From assembly GCF_042731755.1 (NCBI RefSeq), contig NZ_JBHWLR010000004.1, positions 248,001-312,000 of the forward strand: a stretch of DNA of 64,000 nt, written 5' to 3'. The translations under genes were made by a program, and so were the position numbers. Below, one piece after another: positions 32,732 through 41,633 of the stretch. The notes under the pieces are model-generated. The model did not search any database. It was not told the DNA's origin and saw only the letters and a list, made by a program, of their open reading frames with translations. This stretch comes from Promicromonospora sp042731755 (lineage in GTDB: Bacteria > Actinomycetota > Actinomycetes > Actinomycetales > Cellulomonadaceae). Position 1 is the stretch's first letter. Each line of letters starts with the position of its first letter.

Positions 32732-34111
32732 TCACCCCCCGAGGACGGCCCTCATCGCGCGCGAGAGGTACCACGGATCGACCACCGCGGTGAGCTCACG
32801 GGCCGAGTGCATCGACAAAATTGGCACTCCGACATCGACAGTGCGAATGCCCAGCCGGGTCGCCGAGATGGGTCCGATCGTGGACCCGCACGGCACGACG
32901 TTGCTGGAGACGAACTCCTGGGTGGGCACACCCGCGTCGCGGCACGCCGCGTTCCAGGCGGCCGCGCCGTGCGCGTCCGTGGCGTAGCGCTGGTTCGCGT
33001 TGATCTTGAGGATCGGGCCGCCCCCGGCGACGGGGTGGTTGGCCGGGTCGTGCCGCTCGGGGTAGTTCGGGTGCACCGCGTGCCCGACGTCGGACGACAC
33101 GTGCAGCGACGCCGCGAACGCGCGCGAGCGCTCGTCGGGCGTGGCGCCCAGCGCCGTGGAGACGCGGACCAGCACCTCCTCCAGGAACGGCCCTGCCGCG
33201 CCGGAGCGGGAGGCGCTTCCGATCTCCTCGTGGTCGAAGGCCGCGAACATCTCGACGCTCGTGCCCTTCCCGCCCTCCGGGCCCGCGGCCCGGCCGAGCA
33301 GCGCCGTCAGCCCCGCGTGCGTGGAGAGCAGGTTGTCGAGCCGCGCGGACGCGAACAGGACCTGCCCCGCGCCGAAGGCCCGGGCCGGCTGCGTCTCCGC
33401 CAGCACCACGTCGTAGCCGCCGATGTCCGCGGGGTCGACGCCGGCGTCCCCCGCGAGCGCCGCCAGGACGTCCGCGCTCTGCGCGTCGCCGAGGCCCCAG
33501 ACGGGCTGGGTGTGACGCTGCTTGTCGAGGGCTAGCCCGTTGTCGTTGACGCCCCGGTCCAGGTGGATCGCGAGCTGCGGGATGCGCAGCATCGGGCCGG
33601 TGCGCACCAGGTGCTCGGTGCCGTCGTGCGTGACGATCCGCCCGGCCAGCTCCAGCTCGCGGTCGAGCCAGGAGTTGAGCAGCGGACCGCCGTAGACCTC
33701 GACCCCGACCTGCCACCAGCCGCCCGCGCCGCGCGTCGTCGGCTTGGGCTTGAGCTTGAAGCCCGTGGTGTCCGTGTGCGCGCCGACGATGGTGAACGGC
33801 GTGGTGGGGCCGGCGGCGTCGGGCACGGTGAAGGCGATGACCGAGCCGTCGCGGACGACCACGTAGCGCCCGCCCGGGGTGACGCCCCAGGCGGCGTCCT
33901 CGGCGAGGAGCGTGAAGCCCGCCGCCTGCGCGCGCCGGGCCACCTCGGCGGCCGCGTGGTAGGACGACGGCGACGCCGCGATGAACTCGCCCAGGTCGGC
34001 CGCGTGGGCGCGGGCCTCCTGGGGGACGACGGCGGGCTGGACCGGATCGATCCGGTCTGCTGCGGGCTGGTCTGCTGCGGACTGTGCGTGGGTGAGTGTC
34101 TGGTCCGTCAT
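32732..34111 (-). CDS. apeB: M18-family aminopeptidase (aspartyl aminopeptidase type)
   Basis: ATG 34111 (MTDQTLTHAQSAADQ) gives 459 residues. Motifs follow the M18 order: YVVVRDGSVIAF, VGAHTDTTGFKLKPKP (first zinc His and Asp), DRGVNDNGLALDKQ, AAFDHEEIGSASRSGAAGPFLEE (catalytic Glu pair), and the terminal VPILSMHSARELTAVVDPWYLSRA with the last zinc His. Members remove N-terminal, often acidic, residues from peptides in the cytoplasm as large oligomers. Length is normal. It ends with the standard ALTA/AVL tail and is bracketed by a strong hairpin upstream. Confidence 0.93.
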   Translation of the reverse strand: MTDQTLTHAQSAADQPAADRIDPVQPAVVPQEARAHAADLGEFIAASPSSYHAAAEVARRAQAAGFTLLAEDAAWGVTPGGRYVVVRDGSVIAFTVPDAAGPTTPFTIVGAHTDTTGFKLKPKPTTRGAGGWWQVGVEVYGGPLLNSWLDRELELAGRIVTHDGTEHLVRTGPMLRIPQLAIHLDRGVNDNGLALDKQRHTQPVWGLGDAQSADVLAALAGDAGVDPADIGGYDVVLAETQPARAFGAGQVLFASARLDNLLSTHAGLTALLGRAAGPEGGKGTSVEMFAAFDHEEIGSASRSGAAGPFLEEVLVRVSTALGATPDERSRAFAASLHVSSDVGHAVHPNYPERHDPANHPVAGGGPILKINANQRYATDAHGAAAWNAACRDAGVPTQEFVSSNVVPCGSTIGPISATRLGIRTVDVGVPILSMHSARELTAVVDPWYLSRAMRAVLGG

Positions 34112-34152
34112 CCGGCCATTATCTCCGCCCGTGCCGGTCCCCCGGCCCACGG

Positions 34153-34191
34153 GTCAGGCGCTCAGGTCCCTTGGGGGACTGAGCGCCTGAC
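34153..34191. terminator. Hairpin, copy 2 of the repeated palindrome
   Basis: Arms of 18 bases (GTCAGGCGCTCAGGTCCC on the left) pair with one bulge across a 3-base loop. It lies 12 bases past the stop of the membrane partner gene at 34204 on the minus strand, ending the sigma cluster. Confidence 0.7.
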
Positions 34192-34203
34192 ACGTCCTCT
34201 GGC

Positions 34204-35928
34204 CTACTCGCCGGCGGAGTAGTACTCCCAGGTCATGTCCACACGGATGCCGATCCGGGGCCCCTGGTAGCCGTGCGCCCGCTGCCCCTCGACCTCCTCG
34301 GCCGTGACCAGGCCCGCGGCCACGACCTCGTCCCACGCCTCGTCCGAGTCACGGAACTCCTCGGTCGCGACCCGGGGCCAGACGACTGTGTCGTCGCCCG
34401 TGACATCGCCGCTGTCGACATCGCCGACGATCTCGCCGCGGGTGTCGGACAACAGGGTGGCGAGCGTCCGGTAGTGCTCGGTGCCGGACTCTGGCAGGGC
34501 GAAGACCTGCTCCGGGGTTCCGTTGCCGGGCATGAGCTCGGTGTCCGATTCCTCTGCCAGTGCGATCAGCGCGTCGGAGTCGCAGTCCATGGCCGCGATC
34601 ACGATGGCCCCGGCAGCCGCCGCGATGTCACCGATCTGGAAGTTGTTCAGGTCGAACTTCGGTTCGAGGCCGGTCGCCGAGCACTCAGGCCCGGCAGCCC
34701 CGCCGAAGGAAGCATCCGGCTCCAGGGACACCCAGAGCCGGGAGACGCCGTCAGGCACGTCGGGAAGCCGGATGTCGATGGTCTCCCCGCTGCGGTTCTC
34801 GGACAGGGCGCCCACGCCTGTGCCGGCCTCGAACCCGTCGCACGTGATCTGGCTGGCCGCGATCACCTCACCGGTCGACGGAAGCACCAGCTCGATCGGG
34901 AGCAGGTCCTCCGGGTCCGAGCTGGCACACGCACCCATGACCCGCATCGGGGTGTCCGACGAGTAGTCGAGCTGGGTCATCTCCGCGGTGACCCGGTCGG
35001 TGGTGCGGTCCAGGACGAATCCCGAGACCTGGCCCTCGACCGGGTCGGGGAACTCGACCGCAGGTTCGGCGGCACGGGGCTCGCCCGGGCTGTGCGCGCC
35101 GTCGGCGTCCAGGCGGACCTGGACCGGGTCGCTGACCGTCGTGGCCCACTGCCCGTCGATGCGCGGGAAGGCCACCACGCGCACCTCGTAGTCGCCCTCG
35201 GGCAGCGGTGTCTTGTGCTGCAGGTCGCCGTACTCCCTGCCCGGCACGCACGTCGACATCGAGGTGCCGAGGGCCGCGACGGAGCTCGCACCGGTACCGA
35301 GGAGCGGTACCGGCAGCTCGTCCTGCCCGGTCCACTCGTCGAAGACGTTCGGCCCCAGGTCGAGCACCACGCCGTCCTGGCTCCACACCAGGACGGGTGC
35401 GACGTCGAGCGTGCCCTTCCCGTCCTGGAACGCCGTCGCCATGCCCCACGACCTCGACCGTTCGTCATCCAGGTCGTCCGTCCGGGAGTAGATGTCACCG
35501 GCCGGCGTCACCGACCAGCCCTGGGCCGTGGTCTCCAGGTCCGCCACCGGCATGCCGCACGTCAGGTCGCTCCACTCCAGCCACGGCGGCTGGTAGCCGT
35601 CCCGGACCTGCAACGCCAGCGAGGCTTCCGGCGCCCCGGAGGCGGGCGACCCCGGCAGCACCTCGCCGTCGTCCGGCGGCGCGAGCTGCGTCGCGCCCAG
35701 CGCCACGACGGCCGCGAGCGCCAGCGCGCCACCCCCCAGCCCGCCCAGCTTGGCCCCGCGCCGCAGGCGCACCCGCCTGCTCATGGCCGGTATCGCCGCC
35801 GCGGGCCCGGTGGGCGACGCCGGGTCCACGCCGTCCGCCATCGCGCCGAGGGTCTGCGCCAGCAGGCCCGAACCGGCGGGGTCCACCCAGCCGTGGTCCT
35901 GGTCCTTGGCGTCGTCGTGCCGGTTCAT
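34204..35928 (-). CDS. Single-pass membrane protein, putative anti-sigma partner (system 1)
   Basis: The 574-residue product has an acidic cytoplasmic N-terminus of about 55 residues, a basic stretch (RRVRLRRGAK), one membrane helix at about 61-80 and a large outer part. The outer part starts with a module shared by all five systems: GYQP-W-x3-DLTCGMPVADLETTAQGW (Cys124), a second Cys near 224 (STC), and the closing strand EGDYEVRVVAFP ... VSDPVQVRL. A second domain follows and ends with ATEEFRDSDEAWDEVVAAG and WEYYS. The start overlaps the sigma stop as ATGA. No zinc-binding anti-sigma motif is seen, so the anti-sigma role rests on gene order and topology. Confidence 0.75.
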   Translation of the reverse strand: MNRHDDAKDQDHGWVDPAGSGLLAQTLGAMADGVDPASPTGPAAAIPAMSRRVRLRRGAKLGGLGGGALALAAVVALGATQLAPPDDGEVLPGSPASGAPEASLALQVRDGYQPPWLEWSDLTCGMPVADLETTAQGWSVTPAGDIYSRTDDLDDERSRSWGMATAFQDGKGTLDVAPVLVWSQDGVVLDLGPNVFDEWTGQDELPVPLLGTGASSVAALGTSMSTCVPGREYGDLQHKTPLPEGDYEVRVVAFPRIDGQWATTVSDPVQVRLDADGAHSPGEPRAAEPAVEFPDPVEGQVSGFVLDRTTDRVTAEMTQLDYSSDTPMRVMGACASSDPEDLLPIELVLPSTGEVIAASQITCDGFEAGTGVGALSENRSGETIDIRLPDVPDGVSRLWVSLEPDASFGGAAGPECSATGLEPKFDLNNFQIGDIAAAAGAIVIAAMDCDSDALIALAEESDTELMPGNGTPEQVFALPESGTEHYRTLATLLSDTRGEIVGDVDSGDVTGDDTVVWPRVATEEFRDSDEAWDEVVAAGLVTAEEVEGQRAHGYQGPRIGIRVDMTWEYYSAGE

Positions 35929-36512
35929 CGCTGGTTTCCTTCCGTCGTCGCATCCACTGGTTCGAGCACGTCGCGCAGGGTGCGCAGGGCGTCGTGCAGG
36001 TAGCGCTTGACCGTGCCCGGCGCCGCGCCCATCGAGTCCGCGACCTGCGCGATCGTCATGTCCTCGAAGTAGCGCAGCACCACGGCCGCGCGCTGCCGGG
36101 GCGCGAGCCGGGCCAGCGCGTGCACGACGTCCGCCCGCGCCGTGATCCCGGAGTCGGGGAACGGGACGTCGTCCACGGCGACGCGCGGGGCGATGTCGGC
36201 CCACCGCTTGGTGCGCCGCCAGCCGTCGAGGTACAGGTTCAGCACCATCCGGCGCACGTACGCCTCGGGGTACTGCACCGCCCAGCCCCGGCCCCCGCCG
36301 TCGTCGTCCCCGTCCAGGGGCACCGCACGCATGCCCGACGCCGCGCGGCCGCGCCGTCCGCCCCGTCCCACCAGGCGCGAGCAGTACCGCACCAGCGCCT
36401 CCTGCACCAGGTCCTCGGCCTGCCGCACATCGCCGCACAGCGTGTAGGCGTACCCCACGAGCGCTCCGCCGCGCTGTGCGGCGAGCCTCTCCAGGTCTTC
36501 GTGCCAGCCCAT
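35925..36512 (-). CDS. SigE-family RNA polymerase sigma factor (system 1)
   Basis: ATG 36512 follows AAGGAG. The 195-residue product has region 2 (GGALVGYAYTLCGDVRQAEDLVQEALVRYCSRL) and region 4 (LARLAPRQRAAVVLRYFEDMTIAQVADSMGAAPGTVKRYLHDALRTL), separated by a Gly/Arg linker and a shared insert YVRRMVLNLYLDGWRR. This is the SigE/ECF-like group found in dozens of copies in Streptomyces (TIGR02983). It should direct RNA polymerase to a small regulon when released by its partner, whose gene overlaps by 4 bases. Its upstream region is shared with the divergent MpaB-family gene. Confidence 0.92.
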   Translation of the reverse strand: MGWHEDLERLAAQRGGALVGYAYTLCGDVRQAEDLVQEALVRYCSRLVGRGGRRGRAASGMRAVPLDGDDDGGGRGWAVQYPEAYVRRMVLNLYLDGWRRTKRWADIAPRVAVDDVPFPDSGITARADVVHALARLAPRQRAAVVLRYFEDMTIAQVADSMGAAPGTVKRYLHDALRTLRDVLEPVDATTEGNQR

Positions 36513-36667
36513 CACCGGCTCCTTCCTGCCGTCCTGACCGTGTCGACGAACCAGGTCGCCAGGAGGTTGTGGCGCGTACGGACCCATTCTGCGGGCCGGC
36601 GCCCGTTCCGCCGGGCCTGTTCCGCCGGGGCCTGTTCCGCCGGAGCCGTCCGGGTCAGGATGAGGAC

Positions 36668-38119
36668 ATGGGCGAACCGGTGGACAACCCTGTGCACGAC
36701 GTCGAGCCCGCCTCGGCGGCGTACCCGCGCCGGTTCCGCTCCGCCGAGGCGCGCGGGCGGCGGATCGGCCGCCCGCTGCGCGTGCTCGGGCGGGTACGCG
36801 GCGTCGACGAGGCCCTGCTGGCCCGGATCGGCCGCGCCTTCTCCGAGGAGGACGACGCCGGGGCGGCACTCGCCGCCGCCATGCGGCTCCCGGCCGGCGA
36901 CCCGGGACGGGTCACGCACGCGCAGCTCCGGGCGGCGCTCGCGGCCCCGCCGCCTGACCCGGGCCTGGCGCCGGTGCCGGGCCGTGACAGCGAGATCGGT
37001 CCGTCGCACCCAGACCGGTCGGTTGACGGACCGATCTCTGTGCAACCGACCGATCTCAGCGACGAAGCCCAGCACCCACCCGCGCTCCGGCGGTTCCTCG
37101 CCGAGGTCACCGCCGTGCCCGCGTGGGTGGACTGGGACCTCGTCGAGCAGGGCGCCACGGTACAGCGGCGGCTCGGGCAGAACGCGGGCGACGTGCTGCT
37201 CCAGCTCTCGCTCGTGGGCGGGTACCGGTTCGGCGGGCCGACCGACCTGCTCGTGGCCACAGGCGCCCTGACCGGCGGGACGCTGCGGCGGCTCGCCGAG
37301 ACCCAGGAGTGGACGGTCGGGCTGTCCGAGCCGGGCGCCCTGCGGCCCTTCGCCCCCGCGTGGCGCACGACCCTGCACGTCCGGGTCATGCACGCCCTGG
37401 TCAGCGCGTCGTTCGCGGGCCGGCCCGGCGCCGGGGGTTCGGGCACGAAGGGGTCGGGCACGGAAGGTTCGGGCACGGCGGGGTCGGGCACGACGGGGTC
37501 GGGCACGGCCCGCTGGGACACCGCCCGCTGGGGCCTGCCGATCAACCAGGCCGACCAGGCGGCGACCCTCGGGCTGTTCGACGGCACCCTGATCCTGGGC
37601 TGCCGGGCGCTGGGGGTGCCCGTCCCGCCGTCGGACAGCCGGGCCCTGATGCACCTGTGGAAGTGGGTGGGGCACCTCATGGGCGTGCACCCGGACTTCC
37701 TCGTCGACGACGAGTGGGCGCGGCACCGGCTCAACCAGCACCTGCTGCTGGCCCAGGCCGGGGTGTCGGACGCCGGGCCGAGGCTCGCCCGGGCCGTCGT
37801 CGCCGCGCAGGCCGAGCGGACCTACCGCGGGCCGGCGTGGTGGCAGCCGGCCCGGGCGTGGTTGGAGCGGGAGCGGCTGCTGTCGATGCTCACGACGTTC
37901 CTGGGGGTGCGCAGCATGCGCGAGCTCGGCCTGCCGCTGCGCCCGCCGTGGGCGCACGCCTACCTGCTGCCGCTCAACACGTGGCGGTACCGCGTGCTCG
38001 GCCGGCTGCCCGGCGGCCCCGAGCGCCTGGAGCGCTGGGGCCGCCGGCGCAGTGCCGCGATCGTCGCGAGCCACCACCCGCCGGACGTGTCAGACGCTCA
38101 GGTCCCTCGGGGGACCTGA
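36668..38119 (+). CDS. Oxygenase MpaB family (DUF2236) protein
   Basis: ATG 36668 (MGEPVDNPVHDVEPAS) gives 483 residues. The family core is visible: DWDLVEQGATVQRRLGQNAGDVLLQLSLVGGYRFGGPTDLLVATG, a conserved His in HVRVMHALV, LPINQADQAATLGLFDG and LMHLWKWVGHLMGVHPDFL. Relatives include latex-clearing protein and cytochrome-like MpaB oxygenases that bind haem through such His residues. Two in-frame oddities: residues 109-133 are encoded by interlocked palindromes (36992-37055), and residues 257-283 are a GSGT tandem repeat. The last nine codons are part of a terminator hairpin. It interrupts the sigma cluster and is divergent from system 1. Confidence 0.82.
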   Translation: MGEPVDNPVHDVEPASAAYPRRFRSAEARGRRIGRPLRVLGRVRGVDEALLARIGRAFSEEDDAGAALAAAMRLPAGDPGRVTHAQLRAALAAPPPDPGLAPVPGRDSEIGPSHPDRSVDGPISVQPTDLSDEAQHPPALRRFLAEVTAVPAWVDWDLVEQGATVQRRLGQNAGDVLLQLSLVGGYRFGGPTDLLVATGALTGGTLRRLAETQEWTVGLSEPGALRPFAPAWRTTLHVRVMHALVSASFAGRPGAGGSGTKGSGTEGSGTAGSGTTGSGTARWDTARWGLPINQADQAATLGLFDGTLILGCRALGVPVPPSDSRALMHLWKWVGHLMGVHPDFLVDDEWARHRLNQHLLLAQAGVSDAGPRLARAVVAAQAERTYRGPAWWQPARAWLERERLLSMLTTFLGVRSMRELGLPLRPPWAHAYLLPLNTWRYRVLGRLPGGPERLERWGRRRSAAIVASHHPPDVSDAQVPRGT

Positions 38120-38132
38120 GCGTCTGACACGT
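38085..38132. terminator. Perfect 22-bp hairpin, copy 3 of the repeated palindrome
   Basis: Arms 38085-38106 and 38111-38132 match perfectly, beginning ACGTGTCAGACGCTCAGG. The MpaB stop codon (38117-38119) lies inside the right arm, and the system 2 partner gene ends 3 bases beyond it, so it serves convergent transcripts. Confidence 0.85.
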
Positions 38133-38134
38133 GG

Positions 38135-39154
38135 TCAGGGGACAGTGACCGTCACGGGGTCGCTGACCACCAGGTATTCCTCCTGGCCACCCCTCCCGGG
38201 ATCGCCGATGTTGTGCGCCTGCACCGCCCGCACCTGGTACGTGCCGGCCGTACGGACGTTGTCGTAGCTCAGGTTGTACTGGTCCGCGTCCGCCTCGACG
38301 CACGTGCTGAACGACGGCGCGTACGCCTCGCCGGTCCAGACCCCTGCGTCGTTGAGCGCCGGCGGGATGTCGTAGTTGGCCTCTCGCCACGCCGTGCCCA
38401 TGTCCACGACCCGACCGCCCTGCGACCACACCAGCAGCGCGCTGTTGCCGATGCTCTCAGTGGGGCCGTCCGAGTCGCCGGGTTCGACGTAACCGGGCAT
38501 CTCGCCCGTGAGGCGGACCGGGATCGACACGTTGTCGCCGCGCCCGTACACCAGGTCGCCGGTGATCTCGATCGCCACCGACGGACTTGTCGACACGAGG
38601 TCCGCGTCCTGCATACCGCACCACACGGGATACTCGCCGCCCCAGGGCTGGTACCCGTCATCGAACGGCGCGGTGATCGGGTCCGGCTCGTTCGTCGCGA
38701 CCGAGGACGCGCTCGGGTCGGCGCTCGGTTCCACGGCCGCGGCCCCCGAGGGCACCGGATCGGGGGTGTCCGACGGCGAGGCGGACGGCGACGGGCTCAC
38801 CGACGCCGTCGGGCTCGGCGAGCTGCGCGTCGTCGGGATCTCCGACGGCACCGGGCCCGTCTCCGTGGCCTCGATCGTGGGGCGTCCGGGCAGCGGCTCG
38901 GACCGCGTGAAGGTCGAGGCCTGCGCGGCGCTGAACGCGAGCGCACCCACGACGGCGGCCGTGCCCAGCCCCATCACGCCGGCCTTGGCGACCCGCCAGG
39001 TCCGCACCCTGCGCCGCAGCAGCCCGAGGTTCTCCTCCGGCGCGCTGGGCACGTCGGTCGGAGTGGCGCCCGAGACCAGCGCGTCGATGGTCTGCCGCAG
39101 CACGTCGCGGCCGATGCCCAGGTCGTCGGCGCCGTGGTCGTCGTGCCCGCTCAT
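38135..39154 (-). CDS. Single-pass membrane protein, putative anti-sigma partner (system 2)
   Basis: The 339-residue product has a cytoplasmic N-terminus (MSGHDDHGADDLGIGRD), the basic RRRVRTWRVAK before one membrane helix at about 57-78, a Pro/Ser/Thr-rich linker to about residue 150 (SPSPTASVSPSPSASPSD), and a single outer module. The module opens WGGEYPVWCGMQDADLVSTS and closes GTYQVRAVQA ... VSDPVTVTVP, with a second Cys in FSTCVEAD. It lacks the second domain of systems 1 and 3. Its start overlaps the sigma stop as ATGA. The extended Ser/Thr linker suggests the module is held away from the membrane. Confidence 0.72.
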   Translation of the reverse strand: MSGHDDHGADDLGIGRDVLRQTIDALVSGATPTDVPSAPEENLGLLRRRVRTWRVAKAGVMGLGTAAVVGALAFSAAQASTFTRSEPLPGRPTIEATETGPVPSEIPTTRSSPSPTASVSPSPSASPSDTPDPVPSGAAAVEPSADPSASSVATNEPDPITAPFDDGYQPWGGEYPVWCGMQDADLVSTSPSVAIEITGDLVYGRGDNVSIPVRLTGEMPGYVEPGDSDGPTESIGNSALLVWSQGGRVVDMGTAWREANYDIPPALNDAGVWTGEAYAPSFSTCVEADADQYNLSYDNVRTAGTYQVRAVQAHNIGDPGRGGQEEYLVVSDPVTVTVP

Positions 39155-39702
39155 CGCAGCTCTCCCTCCGGCACGAGGACCCCGCGCAGCGCGCGGATCC
39201 CGTCGGCCAGGTGTCTCTTGATGGTGCCCTCCGCGATGCCGAGCGTGGCGGCGATCTGGGGCACGGTGAGGTCGTCGTAGAAGCGGAGCACCACGCAGGC
39301 ACGCTGGCGCGGGCTCAGGCCGCGCAGCGCGACGGTCACGTCGGCGCGGGCGGTGATGTCCGACGCGGGCGCGCGCACCCGGTCCTCGACGGCCACCTTG
39401 GGCTGGGCCTTGCGCCACAGCGTGAACCGCCGGGCCTCGTCGAGATAGAGGTTGAGCATCGTCCGGCGCACGTACGCCTCGATGCCCGCGTGCTGTCCGC
39501 CCTCGTTCAGCGGGAACTCCGTGAACCCCTCGGCGCCCGCGGCCTCCGGGCGGCGGAACCGCCGGAACACGCGCACCAGCGCATCCTGCACCAGGTCCTC
39601 CGCGCGGCGCACGTCGCCCGTCAGCGCGTAGCCGTACCCCACGAGCGCGCGGCCCCTGCGGGTCACGAGCTCCGTGAGCTCGTCGTCCCAGCGCGCGCTC
39701 AT
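39151..39702 (-). CDS. SigE-family RNA polymerase sigma factor (system 2)
   Basis: The 183-residue product starts MSARWDDELTELVTRRGRALVGYGYALTGDVRRAEDLVQDALVRVFRRF (region 2) and has region 4 as LRGLSPRQRACVVLRFYDDLTVPQIAATLGIAEGTIKRHLADGIRAL. Between them is the insert YVRRTMLNLYLDEARR shared by the paralogues. It is about 12 residues shorter than its neighbour at 35925. It is transcribed with its membrane partner. The upstream region contains a bidirectional hairpin at 39767-39814 that isolates it from system 3. Confidence 0.92.
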   Translation of the reverse strand: MSARWDDELTELVTRRGRALVGYGYALTGDVRRAEDLVQDALVRVFRRFRRPEAAGAEGFTEFPLNEGGQHAGIEAYVRRTMLNLYLDEARRFTLWRKAQPKVAVEDRVRAPASDITARADVTVALRGLSPRQRACVVLRFYDDLTVPQIAATLGIAEGTIKRHLADGIRALRGVLVPEGELR

Positions 39703-39766
39703 CGCGGGGCCCGCCCTGACCCGGTCACGTCGTCTGCCCCATCACGTTCTCGTCCCCTTACCCTGC

Positions 39767-39814
39767 GGTTCCTGCGCCCCGCTCATGCCCATATACGAGC
39801 GGGGCGCAGGAACC
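39767..39814. terminator. Perfect 18-bp hairpin between systems 2 and 3
   Basis: Arms GGTTCCTGCGCCCCGCTC (39767-39784) and its complement (39797-39814) flank a 12-base loop. It lies 79 bases past the stop of the system 3 partner and ends that transcript before the system 2 sigma gene. Confidence 0.75.
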
Positions 39815-39893
39815 GTTGGGACACGGACCCAACTTTTTCGGCCGGATTCGTCGTCCGCCCGGGCCGGCCGGTCAGTGCCCGACGACGGCGGGG

Positions 39894-41633
39894 TCAGTCG
39901 GTGGCGGAGTAGTACCGCCAGGTGCCGTCCTCGCCGATGCCGATCACCATGCCGGTATAGGTCCCGTCGGCCTGCTGGGCGTCGGCCTGCTCCTGCGTGA
40001 GCACGCCTGCGTCCACCACCTCCTGCCACGCATCGGCCGAGTCGCGGAACTCCTCGGTGGCGACCTGTGGCCAGACGACGGTGGGGACGCCACCGCTCTG
40101 CCCGGAGGTCACGCCCATGGTGCCGGTCAGCAGCCGGACCAGGGTCTCGTAGCGCCGGCTGTCGGTGTCGGGCAGGGCGAAGGTCTGCTCCGCCGTCTCG
40201 TTGCCGAACATCAGCTCCGTGCCGTCCTGGTTCGCGAGCCCGATGAGTTCGTTGTCGTCGCAGGCCAGCGCCGCGTCGACGATGGCCGCCGCCTTCGCGC
40301 CGGCCCCCTCGGCCAGCAGGTTCGCCGGGTCGAAGGACAGGTCGAGGCCGTCCGCCGAGCAGGCTCGGGCGGCCTCGCCGCCGTTGCCGCCACTGCCGCC
40401 GGTGTTCGGGGCGAGGGTCGCCCAGAACCGCGCGACGCCGTCGGGCACGCTCGCCAGCCGGATGTCCACGACCTCCTCGCCGCCGCCCACCACGGACGGC
40501 GACACGAACCGCTCGCCGTCACAACGGACCTCGAAGGACGCGAACGACTCGTTGGTGGACGGCTGCACCATCTCAATCGACACCGTGTCCGCCGGGTCGG
40601 CGCTCTCGCACTCGGCGGTGACGACCGGCGTGCCGGTCGTCACGTACCCGAACTGCGTCAGCCGCGCGGAGACCCAGTCCGTGCTGCGGTCCAGCACGAA
40701 CCGCGACAGCTCGCCCTCGACGGGCTGCGGCGGCTCGATCGTCGCGGCGCCGCCGCGCGTGCCGGTGGCGCTGTGCGCGCCGTCGGCGTCGAGGCGGACG
40801 TCGACCGGCTCGCTCACCGCCGTCGCGAACGCCCCCGAGGCGGTCTGCGGGAAGGCGACCACCCGCACCTCGTAGTCGCCCTCGGGCAGCGGCGTCGCGA
40901 AGTTGTCGACGGTCTCGGTCTCGACGGGCGCGCACGTGGTGAACGCACCGCCCTGGGCCTCGGTGACGTCGCCACCCTCGGAGCTGAGCAGCGGCGCACT
41001 CATGACGGATCCGTCGAACACGTTCGTCCCCAGGTCGACCACCACGCCGTCCTGGCTCCACACCAGCACCGGCGGGACGTCGAGCGACCCTCCGGTGCCC
41101 GCGACGAGCGCCGACATGCCCCACGACGTCGAGGGCTCACCGCCCATCTCGGACGTCACCGCGTAGATGTCACCGCTTGAGGAGGACGTCCAGCCCTGCG
41201 CCGTCGTCTCCAGGTCCGCCACCGGCATGCCGCACTCCAGCCCGGCGTCGAGGTCCGCGATCCACGAGGGCACGTACCCGTCCTGGATCACGCTCGTCGC
41301 GGGCGGTCCCGACGGGGACGGCTCGCCGGTCGGGTCCGCGGACCGGTTCGGGGCCACGATCTCGGTGGGCGACCCCGGCAGCACCGGGTCGGCGCTGTTC
41401 CACAGCGGCGTCTGCGTGACGCCGAAGGCGAGCACGCCCGCCACCACCAGGCTGGCGCCGGCGAGGCTGCCGACCTTCGCGGCACGACGCCGTCGCACGC
41501 GGTCGCGCACCACCCCGAACGAGACGTGCAAGTCATCCACCTCCCCTCCGGGCATCGCGTCGGCGGCGCCATGGAGTGCGCCGCTCAGGAAGTCGTTCTG
41601 GTCGGAACGGTCGTTCAGGTCGTCGAGGCTCAT
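39894..41633 (-). CDS. Single-pass membrane protein, putative anti-sigma partner (system 3)
   Basis: The 579-residue product is closely similar in plan to the system 1 partner: acidic N-terminus (MSLDDLNDRSDQND), basic RDRVRRRRAAK, membrane helix at about 54-74, then the outer module DLDAGLECGMPVADLETTAQGW ... FTTCAP ... GDYEVRVVAFP ... VSEPVDVRLD. A second domain follows with CSADGLDLSFD, ALACDDNELIGLANQDGTELMFGNETAEQTFALPDT, and the tail ATEEFRDSADAWQEVVDAG ... WRYYSATD. The tail is shared almost word for word with system 1, so these two arose by duplication. It overlaps its sigma gene by ATGA. Confidence 0.75.
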   Translation of the reverse strand: MSLDDLNDRSDQNDFLSGALHGAADAMPGGEVDDLHVSFGVVRDRVRRRRAAKVGSLAGASLVVAGVLAFGVTQTPLWNSADPVLPGSPTEIVAPNRSADPTGEPSPSGPPATSVIQDGYVPSWIADLDAGLECGMPVADLETTAQGWTSSSSGDIYAVTSEMGGEPSTSWGMSALVAGTGGSLDVPPVLVWSQDGVVVDLGTNVFDGSVMSAPLLSSEGGDVTEAQGGAFTTCAPVETETVDNFATPLPEGDYEVRVVAFPQTASGAFATAVSEPVDVRLDADGAHSATGTRGGAATIEPPQPVEGELSRFVLDRSTDWVSARLTQFGYVTTGTPVVTAECESADPADTVSIEMVQPSTNESFASFEVRCDGERFVSPSVVGGGEEVVDIRLASVPDGVARFWATLAPNTGGSGGNGGEAARACSADGLDLSFDPANLLAEGAGAKAAAIVDAALACDDNELIGLANQDGTELMFGNETAEQTFALPDTDSRRYETLVRLLTGTMGVTSGQSGGVPTVVWPQVATEEFRDSADAWQEVVDAGVLTQEQADAQQADGTYTGMVIGIGEDGTWRYYSATD

